This document shows, piece by piece, positions 8,255-15,561 of a stretch of 64,000 nucleotides of DNA. The translations under genes were made by a program, and so were the position numbers. Positions within the stretch are counted from its first letter, which is position 1; each line of letters starts with the position of its first letter. The stretch covers positions 26,843 through 90,842 of the forward strand of contig DATIFQ010000543.1 in the NCBI GenBank assembly GCA_035455185.1, in the 5' to 3' direction. This stretch comes from JAEHDI01 sp035455185. GTDB taxonomy: Bacteria; Acidobacteriota; Terriglobia; Bryobacterales; Bryobacteraceae. The notes beneath the pieces are model-generated. The model was not told the origin of the DNA and ran no database searches. It saw only the letters and a list, made by a program, of their open reading frames with translations.

Positions 8255-8725
8255 ATGGAAGAGGTCAAGAAAAAACTGCAAGAGGAGATCGCCGCACTCG
8301 AATACGAGTTGCGCAACGAGCTTCCGCGGGAAATTCTGAAGGCGCGCGCACACGGCGACCTGAGCGAGAATGCCGAGTACCACGCCGCCAAGGAGCGGCA
8401 GCGCTATGTGAGCGCCCGGCTGAGCCAGCTACAGAAACGGTTGGGCGAGCTTTCCATGGTCGATCTCCGAAATCTCCCTCAAGGGCGGGTAGGCCTTGGT
8501 TCCAAGGTGGTTGTTCTTGACTTGCACAAAGACCGGGAAATCGCCTTTAAACTTGTGACTAGCGAAGAGGCGGACGCCTCCAAAGGCTGGATTTCCACCA
8601 GTTCGCCAATCGGCAAAGGTCTGCTCGGCAAGGAACTGGGGGATACTGTAAAGGTTCAGATTCCGGGCGGAGTCCGGGAACTGGAGATCGTGAAGCTGAC
8701 CACCGTCCACGACGCGGATGAGTAG
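8255..8725 (+). CDS. greA: Transcription elongation factor GreA
   Basis: GreA rescues backtracked RNA polymerase by stimulating cleavage of the nascent transcript in the secondary channel. The 156-residue protein has the N-terminal coiled coil (about 1-75) with the tip acidic patch region GDLSENAEYHAAKERQ. The C-terminal FKBP-like domain follows, with ISTSSPIGKGLLGKELGD and the typical end (VRELEIVKL). The gene is 50 bp after the protease and 24 bp before the phosphatidyltransferase gene, so it may be co-transcribed with the latter. Confidence 0.95.
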   Translation: MEEVKKKLQEEIAALEYELRNELPREILKARAHGDLSENAEYHAAKERQRYVSARLSQLQKRLGELSMVDLRNLPQGRVGLGSKVVVLDLHKDREIAFKLVTSEEADASKGWISTSSPIGKGLLGKELGDTVKVQIPGGVRELEIVKLTTVHDADE

Positions 8726-8749
8726 CGGCGGGAGAGAATTGTACCGCCC

Positions 8750-9388
8750 ATGACGTACACACGCGCAATCGGAGTCGCCTGCAACAAGGTCATCAGGCTG
8801 ATGGTGCGAGGACTCGCGCTCGCGCGCATCCATCCGAACGTTCTGACTTTCATCGGGCTCCTTATCAACGGAGTAGCGGGCGTGCTGCTTGCTTCCGGAC
8901 GGTTCGTTGCGGCTGGTCTCGTAATCATCATCGCCGGTATCTTCGATATGGTCGACGGGCGGGTGGCCCGGGAGACGAACCAAGTCACTGCGTTCGGGGG
9001 GTTCTTCGATTCGGTTCTGGACCGCTATTCCGACCTGGTGCTGCTCATGGGGATGCTGGTGTACTACGCATCGATCGAGCGGTTTTTCTACGTGGTGCTG
9101 ACGGCGGTCGTGATGACAGGATCGGTGATGGTGAGCTACACACGCGCGCGGGCGGAGAACGCAATCCCGCGGTGCAAGGTCGGGTTCATGGAGCGGCCGG
9201 AGCGCATCGTGCTGCTCATCATCGGAGCGCTGTTCAACCGGATGGCGCAGGTACTGTGGGTCATCGCGGTGCTCTCGAACCTGACGGTCATCCACCGGCT
9301 TATCTTCACGTGGCAGGAAACGAAGCGGCTGGAGGAAGCGCAACTCCAGCCGACGAAGTCCACTGAGATGGCGGAGCGCAAGGCGTAA
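8750..9388 (+). CDS. CDP-alcohol phosphatidyltransferase family membrane protein
   Basis: This is a membrane enzyme that transfers a phosphatidyl group from a CDP-lipid to an alcohol. The 212 residues include several hydrophobic helices. The complete CDP-AP signature D-x2-DG-x2-AR-x8-G-x3-D-x3-D is seen as DMVDGRVAR...GGFFDSVLDR (about residues 64-91), giving the four metal-binding Asp. The acceptor alcohol cannot be told from sequence: glycerol-phosphate (PgsA-like) and inositol-phosphate types share this signature. The HPNVLTFIGL opening is typical of the family. The tail is charged and cytoplasmic. It lies in line with greA and convergent with acpS. Confidence 0.88.
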   Translation: MTYTRAIGVACNKVIRLMVRGLALARIHPNVLTFIGLLINGVAGVLLASGRFVAAGLVIIIAGIFDMVDGRVARETNQVTAFGGFFDSVLDRYSDLVLLMGMLVYYASIERFFYVVLTAVVMTGSVMVSYTRARAENAIPRCKVGFMERPERIVLLIIGALFNRMAQVLWVIAVLSNLTVIHRLIFTWQETKRLEEAQLQPTKSTEMAERKA

Positions 9389-9393
9389 CTCCT

Positions 9394-9774
9394 CTACCCG
9401 CCTTCCATGATCACAAAGGCTACGGCGACGGCGGCGGTGTGCGTAATTGAAAGCGACACCGATTTCACGCCGAGCCGTTCGGCGAAACGGGCGGCCACGC
9501 CGTGGAGCAGAAGGGTCGGCTTGCCCGAGGGTAGGTTGGCGACCTCGAAGTCGCGCCAGCGCACGCCATGCCTCCAGCCGGTACCGATGGCCTTCATTCC
9601 GGCTTCCTTGGCGGCGAAACGGGCGGCGTACCGTTCGAATCGGTTGGCTTTCCGCTCGACGTAGGCGATCTCGCCCGGGGTATATATGCGCTCGATGAAT
9701 CGGCGGCCGAAACGCTCGATCGCGGCCCGGATGCGGTCCACCTCGGCGACGTCGAGACCAGTACCGGCGATCAC
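9394..9774 (-). CDS. acpS: Holo-[acyl-carrier-protein] synthase
   Basis: AcpS transfers 4'-phosphopantetheine from CoA to acyl carrier protein, activating fatty acid synthesis. The 126-residue length is standard. Key motifs are GTGLDVAEVDRI (with the Mg-binding Asp), FIERIYTPGEIAYV, and RFAAKEAGMKAIGTG (with the second metal ligand Glu). LSITHT is also present near the C-terminus. Its start overlaps the nikR stop by 4 bp, so the two are probably one transcript, though no functional link is evident. Confidence 0.95.
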   Translation of the reverse strand: MIAGTGLDVAEVDRIRAAIERFGRRFIERIYTPGEIAYVERKANRFERYAARFAAKEAGMKAIGTGWRHGVRWRDFEVANLPSGKPTLLLHGVAARFAERLGVKSVSLSITHTAAVAVAFVIMEGG

Positions 9775-10187
9775 AGCACGGCTCCCGAGCCGGTGATCGT
9801 GAGGCGACCGTGCTTGACGCCCTTGGTGCTGATCAGGCTGTCGGCGATCTTGCGGACCACCGAGGCGTTGCCCTTGACCACCAGGACCTCGAGGCAGTTG
9901 TCGTGGTCGAGGTGGACATGCAGGGCGGACAGAATATGGTCAAAGTACTTGTGTTGTAGGTCAGTCAGCTTCTCGTTGAGCAACCTGACGTGGTGATCAT
10001 AGACGAGAGTGACCGTGCCGATCACCGGACTGTCCGGCGCCTGCCACGCCTTTTCGACAAGTTCGTCGCGGATGAGATCGCGGAACGCCTCCGAGCGGTT
10101 GGTATACCCACGGCTGAGAATCAGCGCATCGAATTTTTCGAGGAGATCGGTGTCGATGGCCACGCCAATCCGGCTTAGTTCGCCCAT
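9771..10187 (-). CDS. nikR: Nickel-responsive transcriptional regulator NikR
   Basis: NikR is a nickel-sensing repressor. The N-terminal ribbon-helix-helix (about 1-45: IGVAIDTDLLEKFD...YTNRSEAFRDLIR) binds DNA. The C-terminal ACT-like domain carries the high-affinity nickel site. His79, His90, His92 and Cys98 align with His76, His87, His89 and Cys95 of E. coli NikR, so the sensor is intact. It is divergent from a CbiM-Q-O transporter, which marks that transporter as nickel rather than cobalt. A dyad sits in the shared intergenic region at 10227-10259. It overlaps acpS by 4 bp. Confidence 0.94.
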   Translation of the reverse strand: MGELSRIGVAIDTDLLEKFDALILSRGYTNRSEAFRDLIRDELVEKAWQAPDSPVIGTVTLVYDHHVRLLNEKLTDLQHKYFDHILSALHVHLDHDNCLEVLVVKGNASVVRKIADSLISTKGVKHGRLTITGSGAVL

Positions 10188-10226
10188 TTGTAGGTCAGGT
10201 TACAGCAGGCGGCGTGGGGCGGCAAG

Positions 10227-10259
10227 AAGGTGGCACGGTTCTTTGGATCGTGCTACCTT
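10227..10259. promoter_or_regulatory. Candidate NikR operator
   Basis: AAGGTGGCACG (10227-10237) and CGTGCTACCTT (10249-10259) form 11-bp arms with one mismatch and an 11-base spacer. Seen as 7-bp half-sites it is GTGGCAC-N13-GTGCTAC. It ends 12 bases before the cbiM ATG, in the nikR/cbiM divergent gap, where a repressor would block cbiM expression. The half-site layout resembles that described for NikR outside the enteric bacteria; the link to NikR is inference from position. Confidence 0.65.
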
Positions 10260-10271
10260 GAGAGCGTTCCG

Positions 10272-11180
10272 ATGCACATCCCCGACGGATTTCTCTCCAC
10301 TTCGGTCTGGGCCACGATGAGCGCCGCCACCGTACCATCGGTCGCGTACATGGTGCGGCGCGCTCAGCGTGAGGTGGAAGAGGCCCGGGTGCCGTTACTC
10401 GGGGTGATGGGGGCGTTCGTTTTCGCGGCGCAAATGATCAACTTTCCGGTCGGGATCGGAACGACCGGGCACCTGATCGGCAGCGCGGTATTGGCGTATA
10501 CGCTCGGACCGGCAGCCGCGAGTGTGGTCATGACGGCGATCCTCGCCATCCAGGCGCTCGTGTTCCAGGACGGCGGTCTGCTGGCGCTCGGCGCCAACGT
10601 ATTCAATATGGCGGTGGCGGGTGTGCTGGCCGCCTACCTGCCGTATCACTACTGGGGCGCGGGACGGTGGCGGAAGGCGGCCATTTTTTCGGGCGCCGCG
10701 CTGTCGGTGCTGACGGGGGCGTTGCTGGCGTTGGCGCAGTTGCGATTCTCCGGCGTGGCGATGCCGGGGGCGGTCGTGTGGGTCTCGCTAGGTCTGTTTA
10801 CGGTCAACGCTCTGCTGGAAGGCGGAATCACACTGGCGGTCATGCAATCGCTGGAGGCGCTGAATCCGGGCTGGCTGCGAAAGCCGGCGGCGAGCGGGCG
10901 AACGGCGATGGGTGTACTGCTGACCGCCGCCGTGTTGCTCGTAGGCGCCGGCGTGTTGTTTGCGGCGAGCGATCCGGACGGTATCGAGAAACTGGCGGAG
11001 AACCTCGGCATCGCATCACATGCGCGAACTCTGCTGGAGACACCGCTAGGCGGCTACGAGATACAGTACCTGTCCTCGGGCTGGCTGCGAAAGGCCACCG
11101 CCGGGCTGGCGGGCCTGGCGCTGATCTACGGCGCCTGCGTAGTGTTCGGCAAGCTGATCGCACGGCGAAGGAGCGCTTGA
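10272..11180 (+). CDS. cbiM: ECF transporter S component, CbiM/NikM with fused PDGLE (NikN) domain
   Basis: This is the substrate-binding membrane subunit of a nickel/cobalt ECF transporter. The start is set at ATG 10272 so that the protein begins Met-His (MHIPDGFLS); the N-terminal Met-His is required for metal capture in this family. Several hydrophobic helices follow, with conserved NFPVGIGTTGHLIG and GGLLALGANVFNMA. After about residue 215 comes a hydrophobic helix, then SDPDGIEKLAENLGI, the PDGLE motif. This shows fusion to the small CbiN/NikN subunit. Neighbours cbiQ and cbiO complete the transporter. Divergent NikR argues for nickel. An upstream GTG at 10230 would mask the Met-His end and is rejected. 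Confidence 0.93.
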   Translation: MHIPDGFLSTSVWATMSAATVPSVAYMVRRAQREVEEARVPLLGVMGAFVFAAQMINFPVGIGTTGHLIGSAVLAYTLGPAAASVVMTAILAIQALVFQDGGLLALGANVFNMAVAGVLAAYLPYHYWGAGRWRKAAIFSGAALSVLTGALLALAQLRFSGVAMPGAVVWVSLGLFTVNALLEGGITLAVMQSLEALNPGWLRKPAASGRTAMGVLLTAAVLLVGAGVLFAASDPDGIEKLAENLGIASHARTLLETPLGGYEIQYLSSGWLRKATAGLAGLALIYGACVVFGKLIARRRSA

Positions 11181-11924
11181 TTGCACCACGTCGTACTGGA
11201 CCGCTGGAGCCGGGGCAGGAGTTTCCTTCACCACCGCGACGCTCGCGCGAAGGTCCTCGCACTGCTGGCTTTCCTGATTATTGTGGCGACGACGCCGCCC
11301 GGTTCCAACGCGGCGGCAGCCGGGTACGGCGCATTCCTGTTGGCGGCGGCGCTGCTGGCAGGGCTCCCGGCCGGGGGCGTGCTGTGGCGCGGCGCCGTGG
11401 TACTGCCTTTCTCCGCGGCGTTCGCCGCAATGAGCCTCTTCGCGGGCGACAACATACGGGCAATAGCGCTTCTTGAGAAGAGCTACCTTTCGGCACTGGC
11501 GGTGGTGATCGTCGTGGGGACAACACCGATGCCTGAACTCCTGCGAGGCCTGGAGTCGCTCGGGGTCCCGCGGTTCCTTCTGCTCGTCGTCCAATTCCTA
11601 TACCGCTACCTGTTTGTGATTTCTGAGCAGGCGCAGCACATGAGAGTCGCCGCTGGAGCACGCGGAACGGCTTCAACCCTTGCGGTTTTCCGCCGGTGGC
11701 GGCTCCGGGCAGCGGCAGGAGCGATCAGCGTGCTGTTCGCGCGCTCCTACAGCAGAGCCGAAGGCATCTATCGGGCCATGGCCGCGCGAGGTTTCCGGGG
11801 GCACATCTCTTTGCTCGCCGCGAAGCGGTTCCGATGGCAAGACGTGGCGTTCCTGGTGGCGTCGGTTGTGGTTCCGGCCGCCGTGCGAATCGCGCTCGGA
11901 GCAGGAGGCGGATGGCCCCGCTGA
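11181..11924 (+). CDS. cbiQ: ECF transporter transmembrane subunit CbiQ/NikQ
   Basis: This coupling (T) component of the nickel ECF transporter links the S subunit to the ATPase. The 247 residues have several hydrophobic helices. The EcfT cytoplasmic coupling motifs are seen as the Ala-Arg-Gly at VAAGARG and AMAARGFRG, the helices that dock into the ATPase grooves. The start is TTG at 11181, directly after the cbiM stop, which implies translational coupling. The end overlaps cbiO by 13 bp. Confidence 0.9.
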   Translation: MHHVVLDRWSRGRSFLHHRDARAKVLALLAFLIIVATTPPGSNAAAAGYGAFLLAAALLAGLPAGGVLWRGAVVLPFSAAFAAMSLFAGDNIRAIALLEKSYLSALAVVIVVGTTPMPELLRGLESLGVPRFLLLVVQFLYRYLFVISEQAQHMRVAAGARGTASTLAVFRRWRLRAAAGAISVLFARSYSRAEGIYRAMAARGFRGHISLLAAKRFRWQDVAFLVASVVVPAAVRIALGAGGGWPR

Positions 11925-12631
11925 TCGAAGTCAAAGACCTGCGTTTCCGATATCCCGACGGAACGCCCGCACTCAACGGGATCGATTTTAGGTTGTACCT
12001 AGGCGAGACGGTGGCGCTACTCGGCGCAAACGGATCCGGAAAGACGACGTTCGTTCTGCACCTCAACGGGATATTGCAGGGCGAGGGCCTGGTGAGCGTT
12101 TGCGGCATGCAACTGAGCAAGGAGACGCTGCCGGATATCCGGCGGAAAGTCGGCCTCGTATTTCAGGAAGCCGACGAACAGTTATTCATGCCAACGGTAC
12201 TCGACGACGTCACGTTCGGGCTGCTGAATCTCGGCATTTCCCCGGAGGAGGCGGCCACGCAAGGGCGAGAGGCACTGGCTCGCGTCGGGATGGAAGGGGC
12301 GGGGGGAAAGGCGCCCTATCACTTGAGCGCCGGTGAAAAGCGGCGGGTCGCACTCGCCGGAGTGCTTGTCATGCGGCCAGAGATACTGATCCTCGACGAG
12401 CCGACCACCTACCTGGATCCGCCCGGACAGAGGAACCTCTTGGAACTCCTTCGTGAGTTGCCTCAGGCCAAGATCGTCGTGACGCACAGCACGACCTTGG
12501 CCTTGGCTGTTTCACAGAGGGCGGTGTTCTTTCAAAAAGGAAAGATCGCCGGTGAAGGAGTGACGGAAGAGATCATCCAGCGGTTTCAGTGGGATGCCAG
12601 GCAGCCTTGCCGAGGAATCCACGGAGGTTGA
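11912..12631 (+). CDS. cbiO: ECF transporter ATPase CbiO/NikO
   Basis: This is the energizing ABC ATPase of the nickel ECF transporter. The start at ATG 11912 has GGAGGCGG upstream; earlier in-frame starts lie inside cbiQ and lack homology. Motifs in order: Walker A GANGSGKTT, Q-loop GLVFQEADEQLFMPTV, signature LSAGEKRRVALAG, Walker B ILILDEPTTYLDP and switch His VVTHST. It is about 239 residues, normal for the family. No second ATPase gene is present, so a homodimer is expected, as in other CbiMNQO/NikMNQO systems. Confidence 0.94.
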   Translation: MAPLIEVKDLRFRYPDGTPALNGIDFRLYLGETVALLGANGSGKTTFVLHLNGILQGEGLVSVCGMQLSKETLPDIRRKVGLVFQEADEQLFMPTVLDDVTFGLLNLGISPEEAATQGREALARVGMEGAGGKAPYHLSAGEKRRVALAGVLVMRPEILILDEPTTYLDPPGQRNLLELLRELPQAKIVVTHSTTLALAVSQRAVFFQKGKIAGEGVTEEIIQRFQWDARQPCRGIHGG

Positions 12632-12648
12632 AACCGGAGGACGGTTTC
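12630..12648. terminator. Hairpin between convergent cbiO and a small basic gene
   Basis: GAAACCG, loop GAGGA, CGGTTTC: a perfect 7-bp stem overlapping the cbiO stop codon and ending just before the stop of the convergent gene. Only two T follow on the plus strand, so it would be a weak bidirectional terminator at best. Confidence 0.4.
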
Positions 12649-12649
12649 G

Positions 12650-12922
12650 TTAGGCCGAAGCGGCCTGTGCCTTCCGGTACTCCGCCCAACGCCGCTTCTG
12701 TGCCTGGGCAATGCGCTTGCGGGCCGCTGCGCTGAGGCGGCGTTTTCTCGCCGGTTTCTCCGCGGCCGGACCCGAGGGAGAGTTTGACTTTACCCTCCTG
12801 GCTCCGAGCAGGGCGCGGACTTGTTGTATCTGTTCCTCGATCCGCTGCTTCTGCAACTCCAGACCTTCCAGGGCCGCTGCGTAGATCGATGTATCTTTGA
12901 GTGCTTTTGTGACTCTGGCCAT
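12650..12922 (-). CDS. Small basic protein with coiled coil and Arg/Lys-rich C-terminus
   Basis: A 90-residue protein. The start at ATG 12922 (MARVTKALKD) has GGGAG nine bases upstream; a longer frame to 12949 lacks such support. Residues about 20-50 are predicted helical and coiled-coil-like (EGLELQKQRIEEQIQQVRALLG). A Pro/Lys linker leads to a strongly basic end with RRLSAAARKRIAQAQKRRWAEYRK. This kind of AARKRIAxAQKxRW tail recurs in small acidobacterial proteins that I believe are uncharacterised. The charge suggests nucleic-acid binding, but this is a guess. It lies 45 bp after dtd on the same strand. Confidence 0.7.
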   Translation of the reverse strand: MARVTKALKDTSIYAAALEGLELQKQRIEEQIQQVRALLGARRVKSNSPSGPAAEKPARKRRLSAAARKRIAQAQKRRWAEYRKAQAASA

Positions 12923-12967
12923 TTTGTCTCCCGTCATCCAAAATAACATATCCGCGACTTAGAAGTG

Positions 12968-13417
12968 TCAAACCGACTTTTCCGAATCGAGGATGAAAGT
13001 TACCGGACCGTCGTTGACCAGATGGACCGCCATTTCTGCCTGGAAAACTCCGGACTGGACCGAGACCCCTCGGGTGCGGACGGAATCGATGAAGTACTCG
13101 TAGAGGTTTCGAGCCAGTTCCGGCGCCGCAGCCCGGTCGAAACCCGGCCGGCGGCCCTTCCGCACGTCCCCGTACAGGGTGAATTGAGAAACGACCAGCA
13201 TACTTCCGCCGATGTCGAGCAAGCTGCGGTTCATTTTGCCCTCTTCATCCGGAAAAATCCGCAGGCAGACAGTCTTGTCGGCAAGGTAGTCGGCGTCGGC
13301 CCTGACGTCAGTCCGCGCGATGCCCACAAGTGCGACCAATCCCCGCTCTATGGAACCCGCGACCCGCTCACCGACTTCTACGCGCGCTTCGCTTACGCGC
13401 TGAAGGACCACTCGCAT
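12968..13417 (-). CDS. dtd: D-aminoacyl-tRNA deacylase
   Basis: Dtd hydrolyses D-amino acids (and Gly-tRNA-Ala mischarges) from tRNA, recycling tRNA in the cytoplasm. The 149-residue protein opens MRVVLQRVSEARVEV. It carries the active-site motif SQFTLYGD, and NDGPVTF near the C-terminus (usually NxGPVT, the cross-subunit Gly-cisPro motif). Divergent from the GHMP kinase gene with only 27 bp between the starts. Confidence 0.96.
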   Translation of the reverse strand: MRVVLQRVSEARVEVGERVAGSIERGLVALVGIARTDVRADADYLADKTVCLRIFPDEEGKMNRSLLDIGGSMLVVSQFTLYGDVRKGRRPGFDRAAAPELARNLYEYFIDSVRTRGVSVQSGVFQAEMAVHLVNDGPVTFILDSEKSV

Positions 13418-13444
13418 ATGGTATAAGTATGGCAGAATCCGCTC

Positions 13445-14437
13445 ATGATTGAGACTTATGCATATGCACGCGCCGGCCTGCTCGGCAATCCAAGCGACGG
13501 GTATTTCGGCAAGACTATTTCGTTACTCGTCAAGAACTTTCGCGCTCGTGTGTTGCTCTATCCAAGCGCCCGGCTTGAGATAAGACCCTCGAAGGCCGAC
13601 ACGCCGATATTCGAAAATCTGCAGGACCTGTACAGCACCACGCGCTGGCGGGGATATTACGGTGGAATCAGGATCATTCAGGCGCTGGTGGTCCGGTTCA
13701 TCGATTACTGCCGCGAGGTAAATTTTCCCCTGGAAGACCGTAACTTCACGCTGGAGTACGAATCAAGCATCCCACTCCGGCTGGGGCTTGGCGGATCGAG
13801 CGCGATCATTACGGCCGCTCTGCGCGCGTTGTGCCAGTATTTTGGGATCGAGATTCCCAAGCCGGTTCAAGCCAACCTTGTGCTGGAGACGGAAACCAAG
13901 GAGCTCGGCGTACCGGCGGGACATCAGGATCGCGTGATCCAGGTCTACGAAGGCCTCGTATACATGGATTTTGCGCGCGAGCTGATGGAAACGAGGGGCT
14001 ACGGAAACTACGAAAACCTCGATCCCGGGCTGCTGCCGAGCATCTACGTTGCATACCGCACCAGTCTCAGTGAGGGGACCGAAATCTTTCACAGTAGCGT
14101 TAGGGAACGGTGGAGAAGGGGAGATCCCGAGGTGGTTGAAGCCATGCGTGCGTGGGCGAGCTACGCGCAAGAGGGGCGTGAGGCGCTGCTGCGCCGCGAT
14201 GGCGACACGCTGGCGGGGTTGATCGACGCCAATTTTGATCTTCGCGCCCGGCTCTACGACATCAGCGACGGCAACCTGCGGATGATCCGCGTCGCCCGCG
14301 AGGTTGGCGCGACTTCGAACTTCGCGGGATCCGGTGGCGCCATCGTCGGCACGTATCGGGACGAGCGCATGTACAAGTCGCTGGTAGGTGCGATGAAAGA
14401 GATCGGTGTGGCGGTGATCAAACCGAGAGTGACGTAG
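13445..14437 (+). CDS. GHMP-family sugar kinase, glucuronokinase-like
   Basis: This is an ATP-dependent kinase of the GHMP superfamily. The opening AYARAGLLGNPSDGYFGKTIS closely resembles plant glucuronokinase, which makes glucuronate-1-phosphate for UDP-sugar salvage. The GHMP P-loop is seen as PLRLGLGGSSAIITAALRAL (about 113-132), and the C-terminal motif is FAGSGGAIVG. Length (330) fits. There is no UDP-sugar pyrophosphorylase next to it, so the substrate is inferred only from the N-terminal motif. Glucuronate is the best guess; other uronic acids or sugars are possible. Confidence 0.8.
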   Translation: MIETYAYARAGLLGNPSDGYFGKTISLLVKNFRARVLLYPSARLEIRPSKADTPIFENLQDLYSTTRWRGYYGGIRIIQALVVRFIDYCREVNFPLEDRNFTLEYESSIPLRLGLGGSSAIITAALRALCQYFGIEIPKPVQANLVLETETKELGVPAGHQDRVIQVYEGLVYMDFARELMETRGYGNYENLDPGLLPSIYVAYRTSLSEGTEIFHSSVRERWRRGDPEVVEAMRAWASYAQEGREALLRRDGDTLAGLIDANFDLRARLYDISDGNLRMIRVAREVGATSNFAGSGGAIVGTYRDERMYKSLVGAMKEIGVAVIKPRVT

Positions 14438-14500
14438 GACCCGTGGACCGGTCTTGCTTGAGTGTTTCAGTCGCATCCGACGGTTTATGTTGAAATGAAA

Positions 14501-14514
14501 GCTCGGTACCGAGC
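14501..14514. repeat. Perfect palindrome abutting the purM start codon
   Basis: GCTCGGTACCGAGC is a perfect 14-bp palindrome ending at the base before the purM ATG, where a Shine-Dalgarno sequence would be expected. It has the size of an operator for a small dimeric repressor, or could form a short hairpin cut by the start codon. No regulator for it is visible here. Confidence 0.5.
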
Positions 14515-15561
14515 ATGGCGGCCAGGAAAATAATCCAGTATAAAGACGTAGGGGTCAACATAGACGAAGCGGATCGCGCCGTCGCGCAGATTCGCGTAAT
14601 GGCGCGGAAGACGTTCACGAGGGGCGTGCTGACCGACATCGGCAGCTTCGGTGCGGGCTATCGCCTGGCGGGGTGGAAACAGCCGGTACTGATCAGCTCA
14701 GCGGATGGCGTGGGGACCAAAGTAAAGCTTGCCTTTCTCACCGGGAGGCACAATACGGTGGGTGAGGACCTGGTGAACCACTGCGTGAACGACGTCGCTG
14801 TCCAGGGTGCAACCCCGCTTTTTTTCCTGGACTACTTCGCGGTGGGCCGACTCGATGCCGGCGTCGCGGCGCAAGTGGTGTCGGGGCTGGCGCGCGGCTG
14901 CGAGGCAAACGGCTGCGCGCTGATCGGCGGCGAAACGGCTGAGATGCCGGGGCTCTATGCCCCCGGCGAGTACGATCTGGCGGGGTTTATCGTCGGCGCA
15001 GTCGAGCGGGTGCGCCTCGTCACGGGAAGAGACATCCGCGCAGGCGACGTGCTCCTCGGACTACACTCCACGGGGCTGCACACGAACGGATACTCGCTCG
15101 CGCGAAAGGTGCTGCTGGAGGTCGCGGAGTACCAGCCGCACACGTTCCTTCCCGAACTCGGCCGCACCGTCGGGGACGAATTGCTACAGGTCCACCGGAG
15201 CTACTTGCGGCCATTGCAGGCGCTCTTCACGAAGGGCCTCCTCAAGGGCGCGGCGCACATCACCGGTGGGGGAATCACGGAGAACACTCCGCGAATTCTG
15301 CCAAAGGGCCTGGCCGCGGAGATCGACACCGCCCGGTGGCGCGTGCCCACGGTGTTCGAGTTGCTCCGGCGCATCGGCAACATTCCCGACGACGATTACC
15401 GGCGGACATTCAACCTCGGCATCGGAATGATCCTGGCGGTTTCGACCCGAAAGGCGGCGGAAGCGAAGCGCACGCTGGACCGGCTCGGCGAAGAGCATGT
15501 AGAGGTCGGCCGCGTCGTACCGCTGCCGCGCGGGGCAAAAGGCCGGGTTCTTTACATATGA
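14515..15561 (+). CDS. purM: Phosphoribosylformylglycinamidine cyclo-ligase
   Basis: PurM closes the imidazole ring: FGAM plus ATP gives AIR in purine synthesis. The 348-residue protein starts MAARKIIQYKDVGVNIDEA, the normal family opening. It has LISSADGVGTKVKLA, NDVAVQGATPLFFLDYFA, and GGETAEMPGLYAPGEYDLAGF, all diagnostic. The stop overlaps the purN start by 4 bp (ATGA). There is no good ribosome binding site; instead a 14-bp palindrome abuts the ATG. Confidence 0.97.
   Translation: MAARKIIQYKDVGVNIDEADRAVAQIRVMARKTFTRGVLTDIGSFGAGYRLAGWKQPVLISSADGVGTKVKLAFLTGRHNTVGEDLVNHCVNDVAVQGATPLFFLDYFAVGRLDAGVAAQVVSGLARGCEANGCALIGGETAEMPGLYAPGEYDLAGFIVGAVERVRLVTGRDIRAGDVLLGLHSTGLHTNGYSLARKVLLEVAEYQPHTFLPELGRTVGDELLQVHRSYLRPLQALFTKGLLKGAAHITGGGITENTPRILPKGLAAEIDTARWRVPTVFELLRRIGNIPDDDYRRTFNLGIGMILAVSTRKAAEAKRTLDRLGEEHVEVGRVVPLPRGAKGRVLYI

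Noticed and set aside
10229..10250. sigma54-type -24/-12 promoter (TGGCACG) before cbiM
   Set aside because: The -12 GC is missing at the required spacing; the TGGCACG is better explained as one arm of the operator dyad.
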